From contig NZ_BSTL01000017.1 of NCBI RefSeq assembly GCF_030269485.1, positions 124,001 through 188,000 of the forward strand: a DNA stretch of 64,000 nucleotides, read 5' to 3'. The notes under the pieces are model-generated. The model saw only the letters and a list, made by a program, of their open reading frames with translations, was not told the origin of the DNA and ran no database searches. Shown in pieces: positions 31,180 through 39,812 of this stretch. Both the position numbers and the translations under genes were made by a program. This DNA comes from Actinoplanes sp. NBRC 103695. Lineage in GTDB: Bacteria > Actinomycetota > Actinomycetes > Mycobacteriales > Micromonosporaceae. Position 1 is the first letter of the stretch. Each line of letters begins with the position of its first letter.

Positions 31180-33215
31180 GCGGGCACCCCCGCTCCGAGG
31201 TAGTCGTGCAACATCGCCACGGCGCCGCCGACAGCGGCCTCGACCTCGGCGACCAGCGCCGCCAGGCCCTCGGCGGTGGTGTCGGCGGTGCTGCCGAGCT
31301 CGGCCCGCAGGCAGGCCTCGGCCAGCGCGGTGGCGCCGAGCAGAGCACTGGACGACTTGAGGGTGTGCGCGGTGGACCGCAGCGCGGCGTGGTCGCCGGT
31401 GCCCAGGGCCTCGGCGAGCGCGGACCGGCGACCCTCGAGCTGGTCCAGGTAGGTGTTGACCGTGGCGATCACCAGATCCCGGTCGGCCAGCTGCTCCTCC
31501 AGCTCCCGCAGCGCGGCCAGGCCGGGCGGTTCCGGCTCCGACAGGTACGGCTCCAGCGCCGCCCGCAGCTCCGGCAGGGTGATCGGCTTGCTCAGGTGGC
31601 CGTCCATCCCGGCCTCCAGGCAACGCTCCCGGTCGCCGTGCAGGGCGGTCGCGGTCAGGGCCAGGATCGGCGTACGGCAGCCGGCCGCGCGCACCTGCCG
31701 GGTCGCGGTCAGCCCGTCGGTGCCGGGCATCTGCAGGTCCATCAGCACCACGTCGTACGCCGTGCCGCCGAGCAGAGCCTCGGCCGCCGCCCCGCCGTCG
31801 GCCACCGTGTCGCAGGTGACGCCGAGCAGCTCGATCATGCGGCGGAAGACGGTGCGGTTCACGTCGTTGTCCTCGGCGAGCAGCACCCGTCCGCCGGCCA
31901 GGTTCGGCACCGTGATCGGGGCGCCGCGCACGCCCGTACGCTCCTGGTTGAGCGCCGCGACCAGCCGGCCGCGCACCAGCGGCGCGGTCAGCACGCCCGG
32001 CTTGCGCACCAGGCCGGTCCGCGGGTCGGTCAGGCTGACCATCAGCGGGCGGCCGTCGGGGGCGAGCGCCGCGGTCACGGCGTCGTAGCGGCGGACCGAC
32101 TCCGGGTCGTGCGCGTCGTCGATCCACAGCACGGTGTCCACCCCGGGCGGCGGCGTGGTGAGCTCGGCGGGCGACAGCGGCACCGCCTCGGCGCCGGCGC
32201 CGGCGAGCAGCCAGGACAGTGCCAGCCTCGACCGGGGTGTGGGGGCGACCACCGCGATCCGGCGGCGGGCCAGCGGTCCCGCGGACGAATCCGGCTCGAC
32301 GGGCGCGGCCTCCAGCGGCAGGCGGATGGCGAACTCCGAGCCGGCGCCGGGACTGGACCGCACGTCGATCGTGCCGCCCATCCGCTCGACCAGCCGGGCC
32401 GCCAGGGCCAGGCCGAGACCGGCGCCCTCGTACCGGCGGGCCGCCGACGAGTCGGCCTGCACGAACGGCGCGAAGATGCGCCGCCGGTCACCCTCGTCGA
32501 TGCCCGGGCCGGTGTCCGAGACCGTGATCACGTACGCGTCCGAGCCGTCCCGGGCGGCGGTCACCACGACCTCGCCGGACTCGGTGAACTTGACCGCGTT
32601 GCCGACCACGCTGGTCAGCACCTGGCGCAGCCGGTCGAGGTCGCCGAGCACCGCGGCCGGCAGGTCCGGCGCGGGGGTGGCGAGCAGCAGCAGGCCCTTG
32701 CGGCGGGCGGTCTCCTGCAAGGGTTCGACGACGTGCTCCAGCACCGGGCGCAGCGCGGTCGGCAGCCGGTCCAGGTGCAGGCTGCCGGCCTCCAGGCGGG
32801 CCAGGTCGAGCAGGTCGTCGGTGAGGCTCTTGAGCGCGTGCACGGACCGGTGCACGCCGTCGATCACCTCGCGGGTCTCCTGCTCGAGCGGCTGCGCGCG
32901 GAGCAGGTCGACGGCGGCGACGACGGTGGTGACCGGGGTCCGGATCTCGTGCCCCAGCAGCGCGAGGAAGCGGGATTTGGCCTGCGCGGCGACGTCCGGG
33001 TCGGCGGGGAGCGAAGCGGTGATCAGCCGCCGGCGCGCGCCGCAGTCACTCTCCAGATCCGTCATCCGCAGGCCGTCCGGCAGGGCCACGGGAAGGCAGG
33101 CGCCCTCCGGAGGCTCGGACCACCGGGTGTTGGCGACCAGGACGAGACCGTCCGTGTCCACGATCGCCGCCGGTCCGGGTAGTGCCTCGACAAGCGTGCG
33201 CGCCGCAAAGCCCAT
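31176..33215 (-). CDS. hybrid sensor kinase with receiver and Hpt domains
   Basis: A 679-residue cytoplasmic phosphorelay protein. Residues 1-70 form a small PAS-like input (PGPAAIVDTDGLVLVANTRW). HisKA follows with FLALLGHEIRTPVTTVV, then HATPase with GNAVKF, DTGPGI and GAGLGLALAARLVERMGG. A degenerate receiver-like segment (ARRRIAVVAPTPRSRLALSW) precedes the true receiver, LLAEDNDVNRTVFRRM with Asp in DVVLMDLQMPGTDG. The Hpt domain has the His in RSTAHTLKSSSALLGA. All phosphorelay stations except the output regulator are therefore in one chain. The next gene adds a second kinase; the OmpR regulator at 50772 is a possible but distant output. Confidence 0.92.
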   Translation of the reverse strand: MGFAARTLVEALPGPAAIVDTDGLVLVANTRWSEPPEGACLPVALPDGLRMTDLESDCGARRRLITASLPADPDVAAQAKSRFLALLGHEIRTPVTTVVAAVDLLRAQPLEQETREVIDGVHRSVHALKSLTDDLLDLARLEAGSLHLDRLPTALRPVLEHVVEPLQETARRKGLLLLATPAPDLPAAVLGDLDRLRQVLTSVVGNAVKFTESGEVVVTAARDGSDAYVITVSDTGPGIDEGDRRRIFAPFVQADSSAARRYEGAGLGLALAARLVERMGGTIDVRSSPGAGSEFAIRLPLEAAPVEPDSSAGPLARRRIAVVAPTPRSRLALSWLLAGAGAEAVPLSPAELTTPPPGVDTVLWIDDAHDPESVRRYDAVTAALAPDGRPLMVSLTDPRTGLVRKPGVLTAPLVRGRLVAALNQERTGVRGAPITVPNLAGGRVLLAEDNDVNRTVFRRMIELLGVTCDTVADGGAAAEALLGGTAYDVVLMDLQMPGTDGLTATRQVRAAGCRTPILALTATALHGDRERCLEAGMDGHLSKPITLPELRAALEPYLSEPEPPGLAALRELEEQLADRDLVIATVNTYLDQLEGRRSALAEALGTGDHAALRSTAHTLKSSSALLGATALAEACLRAELGSTADTTAEGLAALVAEVEAAVGGAVAMLHDYLGAGVPA

Positions 33216-33312
33216 GCGTCGACCTTTCGGGACGGGACCTCGAGGGAGACAAGGTCCGTTCCCACAGGTTCCGGTCGCCCGGGTGCGTCCCGGGTGATCG
33301 CCGGGTTGCGAA

Positions 33313-33783
33313 TCAAGAGCGACGGGAGCGGACGCGGATCAGGGCGCCGATCGCGACGATGGCGGCCAGGCCGGCGCCGATCGACCAGGGCAGCAGGTCG
33401 ACCGGGCCGCGGGCGGCGGCGCGCGGCGGGACCGCCGAGATCAGGACCCGGGAGGCGCCGGTGACCGAGCGGCCGGTGACGATGATGCTGATGCCGGACT
33501 GCCCGACGGCGACGAACTGCTGCGGCACCGCCACCCGGACCCGGCCGGTCGCGTCGGCGTGCGCCTGCTGGATCGGGTCGCTGCCGAGGCCGATGTCCAC
33601 CGAACCCTTGGGCCGGTAGCCGAAGCCGTCCACCTGGAGCTGCTTGCCGTCCGGGGCCCAGGTGAGCACCAGCCGGTCGGACGCGGCCGGGCCGGCCTGA
33701 GCGGCGGCGGCCGGGGCGAGGACGCCGAGCACGATCAGCGCGGCGGCGAGCAGCGACGTCAGGAGCTTGGCGTTGTTCGGCAT
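33313..33783 (-). CDS. small exported protein with C-terminal anchor
   Basis: 156 residues: a signal peptide (LLTSLLAAALIVLGVLAPAAAAQA), a domain of about 90 residues with beta-rich pattern (DRLVLTWAPDGKQLQVDGFG, GSVDIGLGSD), and a transmembrane helix near the C-terminus (LLPWSIGAGLAAIVAIGAL) followed by RVRSRRS. It is evidently paralogous to the protein at 50255, which has the same layout and similar DSLTVEWQ and GSPVRLRVGSG segments. Together they bracket the envelope glycan region. Function unknown. Confidence 0.75.
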   Translation of the reverse strand: MPNNAKLLTSLLAAALIVLGVLAPAAAAQAGPAASDRLVLTWAPDGKQLQVDGFGYRPKGSVDIGLGSDPIQQAHADATGRVRVAVPQQFVAVGQSGISIIVTGRSVTGASRVLISAVPPRAAARGPVDLLPWSIGAGLAAIVAIGALIRVRSRRS

Positions 33784-33863
33784 GCACCCAGCCTGCAACG
33801 GCGTACGCCCCGGTGGGAACGGCTGCGAGCCAACCTTGCCCCGCGCTTGACCGAACCTTGAAC

Positions 33864-33919
33864 CTCAGTCACAGCAGCACCGCGCCGAAGTACTCAGTCA
33901 CAGCAGCACCGCGCCGAAG
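33864..33919 (+). repeat. 27-bp direct repeat before the envelope operon
   Basis: A 27-base sequence beginning CTCAGTCACAGCAGCACC occurs at 33864-33890 and exactly again at 33893-33919, two bases apart. The second copy runs directly into the ribosome site (AAGGAG) of the gene at 33928, so the repeat forms the leader of the AftD-like operon. It may be a duplicated binding site or a recent slippage event. Confidence 0.85.
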
Positions 33920-33927
33920 AAGGAGAA

Positions 33928-34143
33928 GTGAAGTCCCGGCACCGGCGCCCCTCCGTGGTGCCCGCGCGAGCGGACCGGCTGTGGCGCTGGCCGCTCGCTG
34001 TCGCCGTGGTCATCTTCGCCGTGAGCGGGCCGCTGCACGCGATGGGCTGGACCGACCTGGTCTACTACGCCTCGCTGGGCGGTCTGACCCTGGGCGGGCT
34101 GGCGGTGCCGGTGGGACTGCTGGGGTTACGGCGGCGCCGTTGA
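33928..34143 (+). CDS. small two-helix membrane protein
   Basis: 71 residues starting at GTG 33928, with AAGGAG immediately upstream. A basic N-terminus (KSRHRRPSVVPARADRLWRW) precedes two transmembrane helices (LAVAVVIFAVSGPLHAMGW and LVYYASLGGLTLGGLAVPVG), ending in LRRRR. Its stop overlaps the start of the AftD-like gene (TGATG), so the two are coupled and it may be an accessory subunit or stabiliser of that enzyme. No family recognised. Confidence 0.78.
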   Translation: MKSRHRRPSVVPARADRLWRWPLAVAVVIFAVSGPLHAMGWTDLVYYASLGGLTLGGLAVPVGLLGLRRRR

Positions 34144-37100
34144 TGCGACGCCGGACGGCCTGGCGTACCTCCCGGCCCTATCTCGTCGTGCTGGCCCTGA
34201 ACGCCCTGATCGTCAGCCAGTGGTTCCGTACCGGCACGTTCATCGCGGCCGGCGACATGGGCGCGTTCATCCGCCGCGGCTGGGCGGACGAGGCCAACTG
34301 GGCCTGGAACCATCAGACCACCGGCGCCGGGTCGGCCGGGTACACCATGGCCCGCGGCTTCGAGTTCATCCTCATCCGGCTCTGCAAGACCGCCGGGCTC
34401 ACCGAGTACTCGGCGCAGTGGCTGTTCTACGTCTGCATCTACGGGCTGGTCGGCTTCGGCGTCGCGTACCTGGCCGGCGCGTTCGTCCGCAGCCAGCCGG
34501 CGATCGTCGCGGCCGGGGCGTTCGGGCTGCTCAACGGGTTCTTCCTCACGCGGCTGCCGAACCCGCTGAACATCATCTCGGTGGGCTCGGTGGCGCTGAT
34601 CACCGGCATCGCGATCCGGGTCGCGCAGGGCCGGCGGGTGCCCGCACCGATCGCCGGGTTCGCGCTGATGCCCACCTCGTTCCTGGCGTTCAACCCGCCG
34701 ATGCTCGTGGTGGCGTACGCCTGGGCGGTCGGCGGCACCCCGCTGCTCGCCCTGCTGGTGCTGGGCCGTGGTCCGGCCGTACGCCTGCTGAAATGGTTTG
34801 TCGCGGCGACTCCGTGGGCCCTGGCCCTGAACGCCTACTGGCTGATCCCGCTCGCGCAGAGCTATGTGGGTGGTGGCGGCGCCACCGCGAACGCCACCTT
34901 CACCGACCCGACCAACTGGTCCTGGTCGCAGGTCAACAACCTGCCGCCGAACATCCTGACGATGGTGGCCAACTGGGCCTGGTTCCGGCCGCAGTACCTG
35001 CCGTTCGCCGAGGACCTGGACCGGCCGTGGTGGATCTGGATCCGCTACCTGCTGCCCGCGCTGGTGTTCCTGGCCCCGCTGCTCGCCCCGAAACGGCTGC
35101 GGCGCGTCGCGTTCGGGCTGATCGGCCTGGTCATCCTGTTCGTCTTCCTGGCCAAGGGTCTGCGGCCGCCGTTCAACAAGATCAACCTGTTCCTCTACCT
35201 GCACGCGCCCGGGTTCTGGCTGTTCCGCGAGCCGATGAGCAAGCTCGGGCAGTTGCTCGTGTCGTTCTACGCGGTGCTGCTGGCGATCGGGTGCGAGGGG
35301 ATGCTGCTGCGGCTCCGGGCGGCGCCCCGGCTGCGGGTTCCCGGGTGGTCCAGACGATTCGCCTACGCGGGGAGCGCGCTGCCCCTGCTGCTGGTGCTGG
35401 CCTACCCGTACCCGCTCTACACCGGTGGCGTGATGCCCGACGAGCGGCCCACCCAGCCCTCCACCCACGTGCGCGTGGCCCCCCAGTGGTGGGACCTGGC
35501 CGCCCACTTCGACGCCGACCGCCGCCCCGGCAAGGTCCTGGTGCTGCCGCTGGACGACTACTACCAGATGCCCACGACGTGGGGTTTCTTCGGCGTGGAC
35601 AGCATCGCCAACCTGCTCATCCGGCATCCCGTGGTGCAGCCCAAGCCGGACGGCTACTTCGGCGACGTGGCCGGGTTCAGCGCCGACGTGAAGGCGATCG
35701 AGGCCGCCCTGCTCGCCGGCGACCTCACGCCGGTGCCCAAGCTGCTCGACGCGATCGGGGCGAGCCGGGTCATCGTCCGGCACGACCTGGTCCGCGGGCT
35801 GCCGAACCGGTACTTCGCCGACGACCGCAAGCTCGCCGCCGCGATGGACCGGGTGCCGGGCGGGCGGCTCGAGGTGGACGGCATGCTGCAGCTGTGGACG
35901 TTCGGCGACGGCAGCAGCCCGACGATGCGCACGTACGACAGGGTGCTGGACGCCCCCGCGCGGGCCGACGCCGGTGCGGCGGTGCTGGGGACGGTGGACA
36001 CGCGTACCGCGATCGCCGCCCGCCAGAACACCGCGACCGTCCCGCTCAGCCCGCAGGTCGACTCGGCCGCGGTGGTGACGCCTGACGTCGTGCACTGGCC
36101 GGTGCCCGCGGTGGACAGGGGCTCGCCGTCGACCACCGTCGACGTCGAGGCGGGCCGCTACACCCTGGCCCAGCGCGCGCGGGCCGAGGCCGTGCTCCAG
36201 CCGCGCGTCGACGCCGCGCGCCGCCGCCTGCTGCTGATCGACCCGACCGTGGTGAAGGTCGACGGCCGTCCGGTGTCCACCCGGCCCACCCTGACCGTCC
36301 CCATCCCGCCCGGCCGGCAGGTCATCGCGCTGCGGACCGGCAACCGCACCGTCTCGCTGGACGGGCCGGGCCGCGCGGCCACCGTCCCGGTCGGCGCCGC
36401 CACCGAGCTGACCCTGCTGGCCGCCGCCCGCGAACCGGCCGTGGTCAGCGACTACGCCCCCGTCTCCGACTGCAACGACTACGAGCCGCGCCCCTGGGCG
36501 GACCTCGGCCTCCGCCGCACCGTGACGGGGGCCGGGGCGAACCGGACCGTGCGGCTCACCGCCGCCGACCACGCCGCCTGCACCAGCGTGCGGGTCAGCG
36601 ACGTCAAGCCCGGCCAGCTCTACCGGGTCCGTCTGCAGTACCGGCACCTCGCCGGGTCGCGCCCGCAGATCTGCCTGATGCAGTCCGGCTCGTCCGGCTG
36701 CGAGCTGGCCGCCCGCCCCCGGCTCACCGACGGCTGGAGCACCTGGGAGCGCACCGTCTCCGTCGACGGCGACGGCGCCCTGGACGTCATCCTGCACGCC
36801 GACGTGGGCCAGCGGTTCAAGGGCAGCACCGTCGTCGAGTACCGCGGGCTGCGGGTGGACGCGATGGAGGCGGTGGCCACGCGGACGGTCTGGCCGCCGG
36901 CCGTACCCGAGGTCGCGGTCGATCTGACCGCCGGGAAGCACCGGCTCAGCGTGGACGGCGGGCCGGCCGGCTCGGCGCTGGGGGCGTTCGAGCCGCTGGA
37001 GGACTGCTTCCGCTACGACGACCAGACCCCCGGCCAGGCCGGGCTGGCCGCCGAGTCGCAGATCGGCGCGGACGGCGAGACCACCTACACGCTCAAGGCG

Positions 37101-37868
37101 ATCCGCCACCTGGCCTGCATCGGCGCGTCCGCCGGCGACGTCGGCGCCGGTTCGCTCTACGAGCTGTCCATGCAGGCCCGCAGCGTGGCCGTCCGCAACC
37201 CCAAGTTCTGCCTGTACCTGCGCGGCCCCGACCTGTGCCGCACGCTGCCCGCGGTGGCCCTCTACCAGGGCTGGACACGCTACGAGACGCTGATCCCGCC
37301 CGATCCGGACGCGGTCGAGACCCGGCTCTACCTCTACGGCATGCGCGACCTCGAGGAGCAGCGGCAGTCCCAGGTCGAGTACCGCGGTGTCCGGCTGCGC
37401 CCGGTGGCCTCGGCGTCCTCGATCGTGCTGGTGCGTCAGGCCGGTTCCTCGGACAAGTCCGCTGTGGACTGGCAACAGCGAAACCCGGCCCAGTTCACGG
37501 GTACGGTCGTCGCGAGCGGCCGTACCGCGGTGGCGCTGGCCGAGAGCGCCGCACCGGGCTGGGCGCTGAGCGGGGTCGACGGGGCCCGCAAGGTGACCCT
37601 GCAGGGCTGGATGAGCGGCTGGCTGCTGCCCTCCGGCGGTGACGTGACGATCCGGTACACGCCGGCCCGCATCGCCCGGGCCGCCTACTACCTGCTGCCC
37701 GTCACGGTCCTGGCGTCCCTGGTGTTCATGTGGCTGACCCGGGTTCCGCCCGGTCGCCCCGGCGGTTGGATCTCCCGGCACCGCCGGCGTCGCTTCCGGG
37801 GGTTGCGTCACTTCCGGGAGCTGCATCGCTTCCGAGGGCTGCATCGCTTCCGGGGGTTGCCATGGTGA
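34143..37868 (+). CDS. AftD-like GT-C arabinofuranosyltransferase
   Basis: A 1241-residue membrane protein. The N-terminal about 430 residues hold roughly ten to eleven transmembrane helices of a GT-C fold, with the first loop carrying acidic residues (TFIAAGDMGAFIRRGWADE), the expected catalytic region using a lipid-linked arabinose donor. The long extracytoplasmic C-terminal part contains carbohydrate-binding-like modules with Cys pairs (CNDYEPRPW, CTSVRVSDVKPGQLYRV), and a final transmembrane helix lies near the end. Mycobacterial AftD has this architecture and adds alpha-1,3 arabinofuranose to arabinogalactan or lipoarabinomannan. The last 24 residues are tandem RFRGLH-type hexapeptides. 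Confidence 0.85.
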   Translation: MRRRTAWRTSRPYLVVLALNALIVSQWFRTGTFIAAGDMGAFIRRGWADEANWAWNHQTTGAGSAGYTMARGFEFILIRLCKTAGLTEYSAQWLFYVCIYGLVGFGVAYLAGAFVRSQPAIVAAGAFGLLNGFFLTRLPNPLNIISVGSVALITGIAIRVAQGRRVPAPIAGFALMPTSFLAFNPPMLVVAYAWAVGGTPLLALLVLGRGPAVRLLKWFVAATPWALALNAYWLIPLAQSYVGGGGATANATFTDPTNWSWSQVNNLPPNILTMVANWAWFRPQYLPFAEDLDRPWWIWIRYLLPALVFLAPLLAPKRLRRVAFGLIGLVILFVFLAKGLRPPFNKINLFLYLHAPGFWLFREPMSKLGQLLVSFYAVLLAIGCEGMLLRLRAAPRLRVPGWSRRFAYAGSALPLLLVLAYPYPLYTGGVMPDERPTQPSTHVRVAPQWWDLAAHFDADRRPGKVLVLPLDDYYQMPTTWGFFGVDSIANLLIRHPVVQPKPDGYFGDVAGFSADVKAIEAALLAGDLTPVPKLLDAIGASRVIVRHDLVRGLPNRYFADDRKLAAAMDRVPGGRLEVDGMLQLWTFGDGSSPTMRTYDRVLDAPARADAGAAVLGTVDTRTAIAARQNTATVPLSPQVDSAAVVTPDVVHWPVPAVDRGSPSTTVDVEAGRYTLAQRARAEAVLQPRVDAARRRLLLIDPTVVKVDGRPVSTRPTLTVPIPPGRQVIALRTGNRTVSLDGPGRAATVPVGAATELTLLAAAREPAVVSDYAPVSDCNDYEPRPWADLGLRRTVTGAGANRTVRLTAADHAACTSVRVSDVKPGQLYRVRLQYRHLAGSRPQICLMQSGSSGCELAARPRLTDGWSTWERTVSVDGDGALDVILHADVGQRFKGSTVVEYRGLRVDAMEAVATRTVWPPAVPEVAVDLTAGKHRLSVDGGPAGSALGAFEPLEDCFRYDDQTPGQAGLAAESQIGADGETTYTLKAIRHLACIGASAGDVGAGSLYELSMQARSVAVRNPKFCLYLRGPDLCRTLPAVALYQGWTRYETLIPPDPDAVETRLYLYGMRDLEEQRQSQVEYRGVRLRPVASASSIVLVRQAGSSDKSAVDWQQRNPAQFTGTVVASGRTAVALAESAAPGWALSGVDGARKVTLQGWMSGWLLPSGGDVTIRYTPARIARAAYYLLPVTVLASLVFMWLTRVPPGRPGGWISRHRRRRFRGLRHFRELHRFRGLHRFRGLPW
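37791..37862 (+). repeat. four 18-bp repeats at the 3' end of the AftD-like gene
   Basis: Units starting at 37791, 37809, 37827 and 37845 are variants of CGCTTCCGGGGGTTGCAT and encode RFRGLR, HFRELH, RFRGLH, RFRGLP. They make a strongly basic cytoplasmic tail after the last transmembrane helix and run up to the start codon of the next gene. Confidence 0.88.
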
Positions 37869-38899
37869 CGATGAAGCGCTTGAGCACGGCCCCCGCCCAC
37901 GCGGCCCCCGCCCGCCTGATTCCTTCCCGCAAGCTTCCTCCCTGGGCCCGGAAACGGCGGGTGGCCGGCGCCGCGCTGCTGGTCCTGGTGCTGGTGCTGG
38001 CCGCCCTCTGGCCGCTGAGCCGGTACGTGGGCGCGGACACCGTCCGGGTCGTGGCCGTCGGCGACATGGCCTGTGATCCGGCCGACCCGGGCATGAAGCC
38101 CACCGGCAGGAACGCCCGCGACCACTGCCGGCACCGGGCCGTGTCCGACCTGGCTGTCGCCCTCGACCCCGCCGTGCTCGTCGGTCTCGGCGACTTCCAG
38201 TACGAGCTGCCCACTCTGGCGGCGTACCACAGCGTCTACGGCCCGTCGTTCGGCCGGCTGCGCGACCGCACCGTGCCCGTCTACGGCAACCAGGAGTACA
38301 AGGTCCAGGACGCGGCCACGTTCACCGAGTACTTCGGCGACCGGGTCCGGGACCAGCGCGGCTACTGGTCGGAGCAGGTCGGCCGGTGGCACCTGGTCGT
38401 GCTCAACTCCAACTGCGGCGCGGTCGCCGGCGGCTGCGGGGACGGATCGCCGCAGCAGACCTGGCTCGACAAGGACCTGGCCGCCGCCGGCAGCCGCTGC
38501 GTCCTCGCCGCCTGGCACCACCCGCGCTGGTCCACCGGGATCGCCGGGCCGGACCCGCGCACCGACGCCCTCTACCGGACCCTCGCCGAGCACAAGGTCG
38601 AGATCGTCCTCTCCGGCCACGAGGCGCACTACGAGCGGTTCCCGCCGCTGAACCCGGCCGGGGAGCGCGCGCCGGAGGGCGTCCGGCAGTTCGTGGCCGG
38701 CACCGGCGGCCAGGCGCACTACCGCCCCTCCCAGGCCGGTCCGGGCGTGCATAGTCCCGGCCCGGCCAGCGAATACGCCGACTACGACCACCACGGCGTC
38801 CTCGAGCTGACGCTGACCCCCACCGCGTACGAGTGGAGATTCCACGCCCTGGAGGCGGCCGAGCCGGTCTCCGACTCGGGCCGCGAGACCTGCTACTGA
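37862..38899 (+). CDS. membrane-anchored metallophosphoesterase
   Basis: A 345-residue phosphoesterase with a basic N-terminus and one transmembrane helix (VAGAALLVLVLVLAALWPL), placing the catalytic domain outside. Metal-binding blocks are VGDMACD, GLGDFQYE, YGNQEY (Gln where most members have His), AWHHPRW and SGHEAHYER, the pattern of purple-acid-phosphatase-like enzymes. ATG 37862 overlaps the AftD-like stop by seven bases; 37871 is an alternative. Probably acts on a phosphorylated envelope intermediate, as part of the same operon. Confidence 0.85.
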   Translation: MVTMKRLSTAPAHAAPARLIPSRKLPPWARKRRVAGAALLVLVLVLAALWPLSRYVGADTVRVVAVGDMACDPADPGMKPTGRNARDHCRHRAVSDLAVALDPAVLVGLGDFQYELPTLAAYHSVYGPSFGRLRDRTVPVYGNQEYKVQDAATFTEYFGDRVRDQRGYWSEQVGRWHLVVLNSNCGAVAGGCGDGSPQQTWLDKDLAAAGSRCVLAAWHHPRWSTGIAGPDPRTDALYRTLAEHKVEIVLSGHEAHYERFPPLNPAGERAPEGVRQFVAGTGGQAHYRPSQAGPGVHSPGPASEYADYDHHGVLELTLTPTAYEWRFHALEAAEPVSDSGRETCY

Positions 38900-38910
38900 C
38901 TCACGAGGCT

Positions 38911-38954
38911 GTCAACCTTTGTTGACGCGACCGACGATGTCAACTACGGTTGAC
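38911..38954 (+). promoter_or_regulatory. double GTCAAC/GTTGAC operator over a leaderless promoter
   Basis: Two perfect dyads lie 28 bases apart: GTCAACCTTTGTTGAC (38911-38926) and GTCAACTACGGTTGAC (38939-38954). The right arm of the first supplies a -35 box TTGACG (38922-38927). Exactly 17 bases later TACGGT (38945-38950), inside the second dyad, fits a -10 box. Transcription would start about at the ATG of the next gene (38957), which has no ribosome site, so the message is probably leaderless. The repressor, TetR- or MarR-like by site type, is not adjacent. Confidence 0.78.
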
Positions 38955-38956
38955 GG

Positions 38957-39622
38957 ATGGCCGTCCTGACCCGTGTTGCCGCCGCGACGCCTCGGCGTCC
39001 GCCGCCGCGTCCCAGCCGTCTGCTCCTCGCCGGCTTGATCGCCGGCCCGCTCTTCACCGTGGCCCATGTGGTGCAGAGCGCCCTGCGTGACGACGGCTAC
39101 TCGGCAATGCGCGACCCGGTCAGCTCCCTAGCGATCGGCGGCTGGGCCCAGATCGCCAACTTCCTGGTCTGCGGTGTGCTGGTCCTCCTGTTCGCTGTGG
39201 GTCTGCGCCGCAGCCTGCGTCCCGGTCCGGGCGCCACGGCCCTGCCGATCCTGGTCGGGATCTGGGGTGTGGGGCTCCTCGGCGCGGGAGTCTTCGTCAC
39301 CGATCCTGTCGGTGGACCCGTCACCTGGCACGGGCAACTCCACGACCTGGCGTTCTCGCTGCCCGGATTCGCCGCGCTGACCGTCGCGATGCTGACCGCC
39401 GGGATCGCCTTCGCCCGCCGCCGGTCGGGCCGCTTCGCGCTGTATTCGGCTTTGAGCGGCGCCGCCTTCGCCACGCTGTTCGTCCTCGCGACGGCAGGCT
39501 TCTCCGGCTCTGAATCCTGGGCGGCGACGGCCGGCCTGTGGCAGCGCCTCTGCGTCTCGGTCGGCTGGCTGTGGCTGGCCCTGCTGGCGGTGAACCGCCG
39601 CCGAATCCGCGAGGCGCCCTGA
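38957..39622 (+). CDS. DUF998-family membrane protein
   Basis: A 221-residue polytopic membrane protein with about six helices. The AGPLFTVAHVVQSALRDDGYS entry, the SSLAIGGWAQIANFLVCG helix and the WHGQLHDLAF segment are characteristic of DUF998. Members are common in actinobacteria and usually controlled by local repressors; molecular function is unknown. It is a single-gene unit behind a double operator that overlaps the promoter, with an apparent leaderless start at 38957. Confidence 0.85.
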   Translation: MAVLTRVAAATPRRPPPRPSRLLLAGLIAGPLFTVAHVVQSALRDDGYSAMRDPVSSLAIGGWAQIANFLVCGVLVLLFAVGLRRSLRPGPGATALPILVGIWGVGLLGAGVFVTDPVGGPVTWHGQLHDLAFSLPGFAALTVAMLTAGIAFARRRSGRFALYSALSGAAFATLFVLATAGFSGSESWAATAGLWQRLCVSVGWLWLALLAVNRRRIREAP

Positions 39623-39812
39623 TCGCCCCGCAGCGGGTCTCGCAAATTCCTCGTCAACGCCGCTGAGGCGGCGGTGGCGGCCCTCATCGTGTTCACCTGG
39701 TGGCGCCGCGATCGCCCGGATCGAGCCCGGCGACCGACGTCGCGTGCCGGCGGCCCGGCTCCTGCGGCCCGGGCCGCACGGCTCTGGGACTCATAGGACA
39801 GACTTGGTTCCC

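Noticed and set aside
34065..37844. 1259-codon minus-strand open frame
   Set aside because: Shadow of the AftD-like gene, whose transmembrane helices and operon context are on the plus strand.
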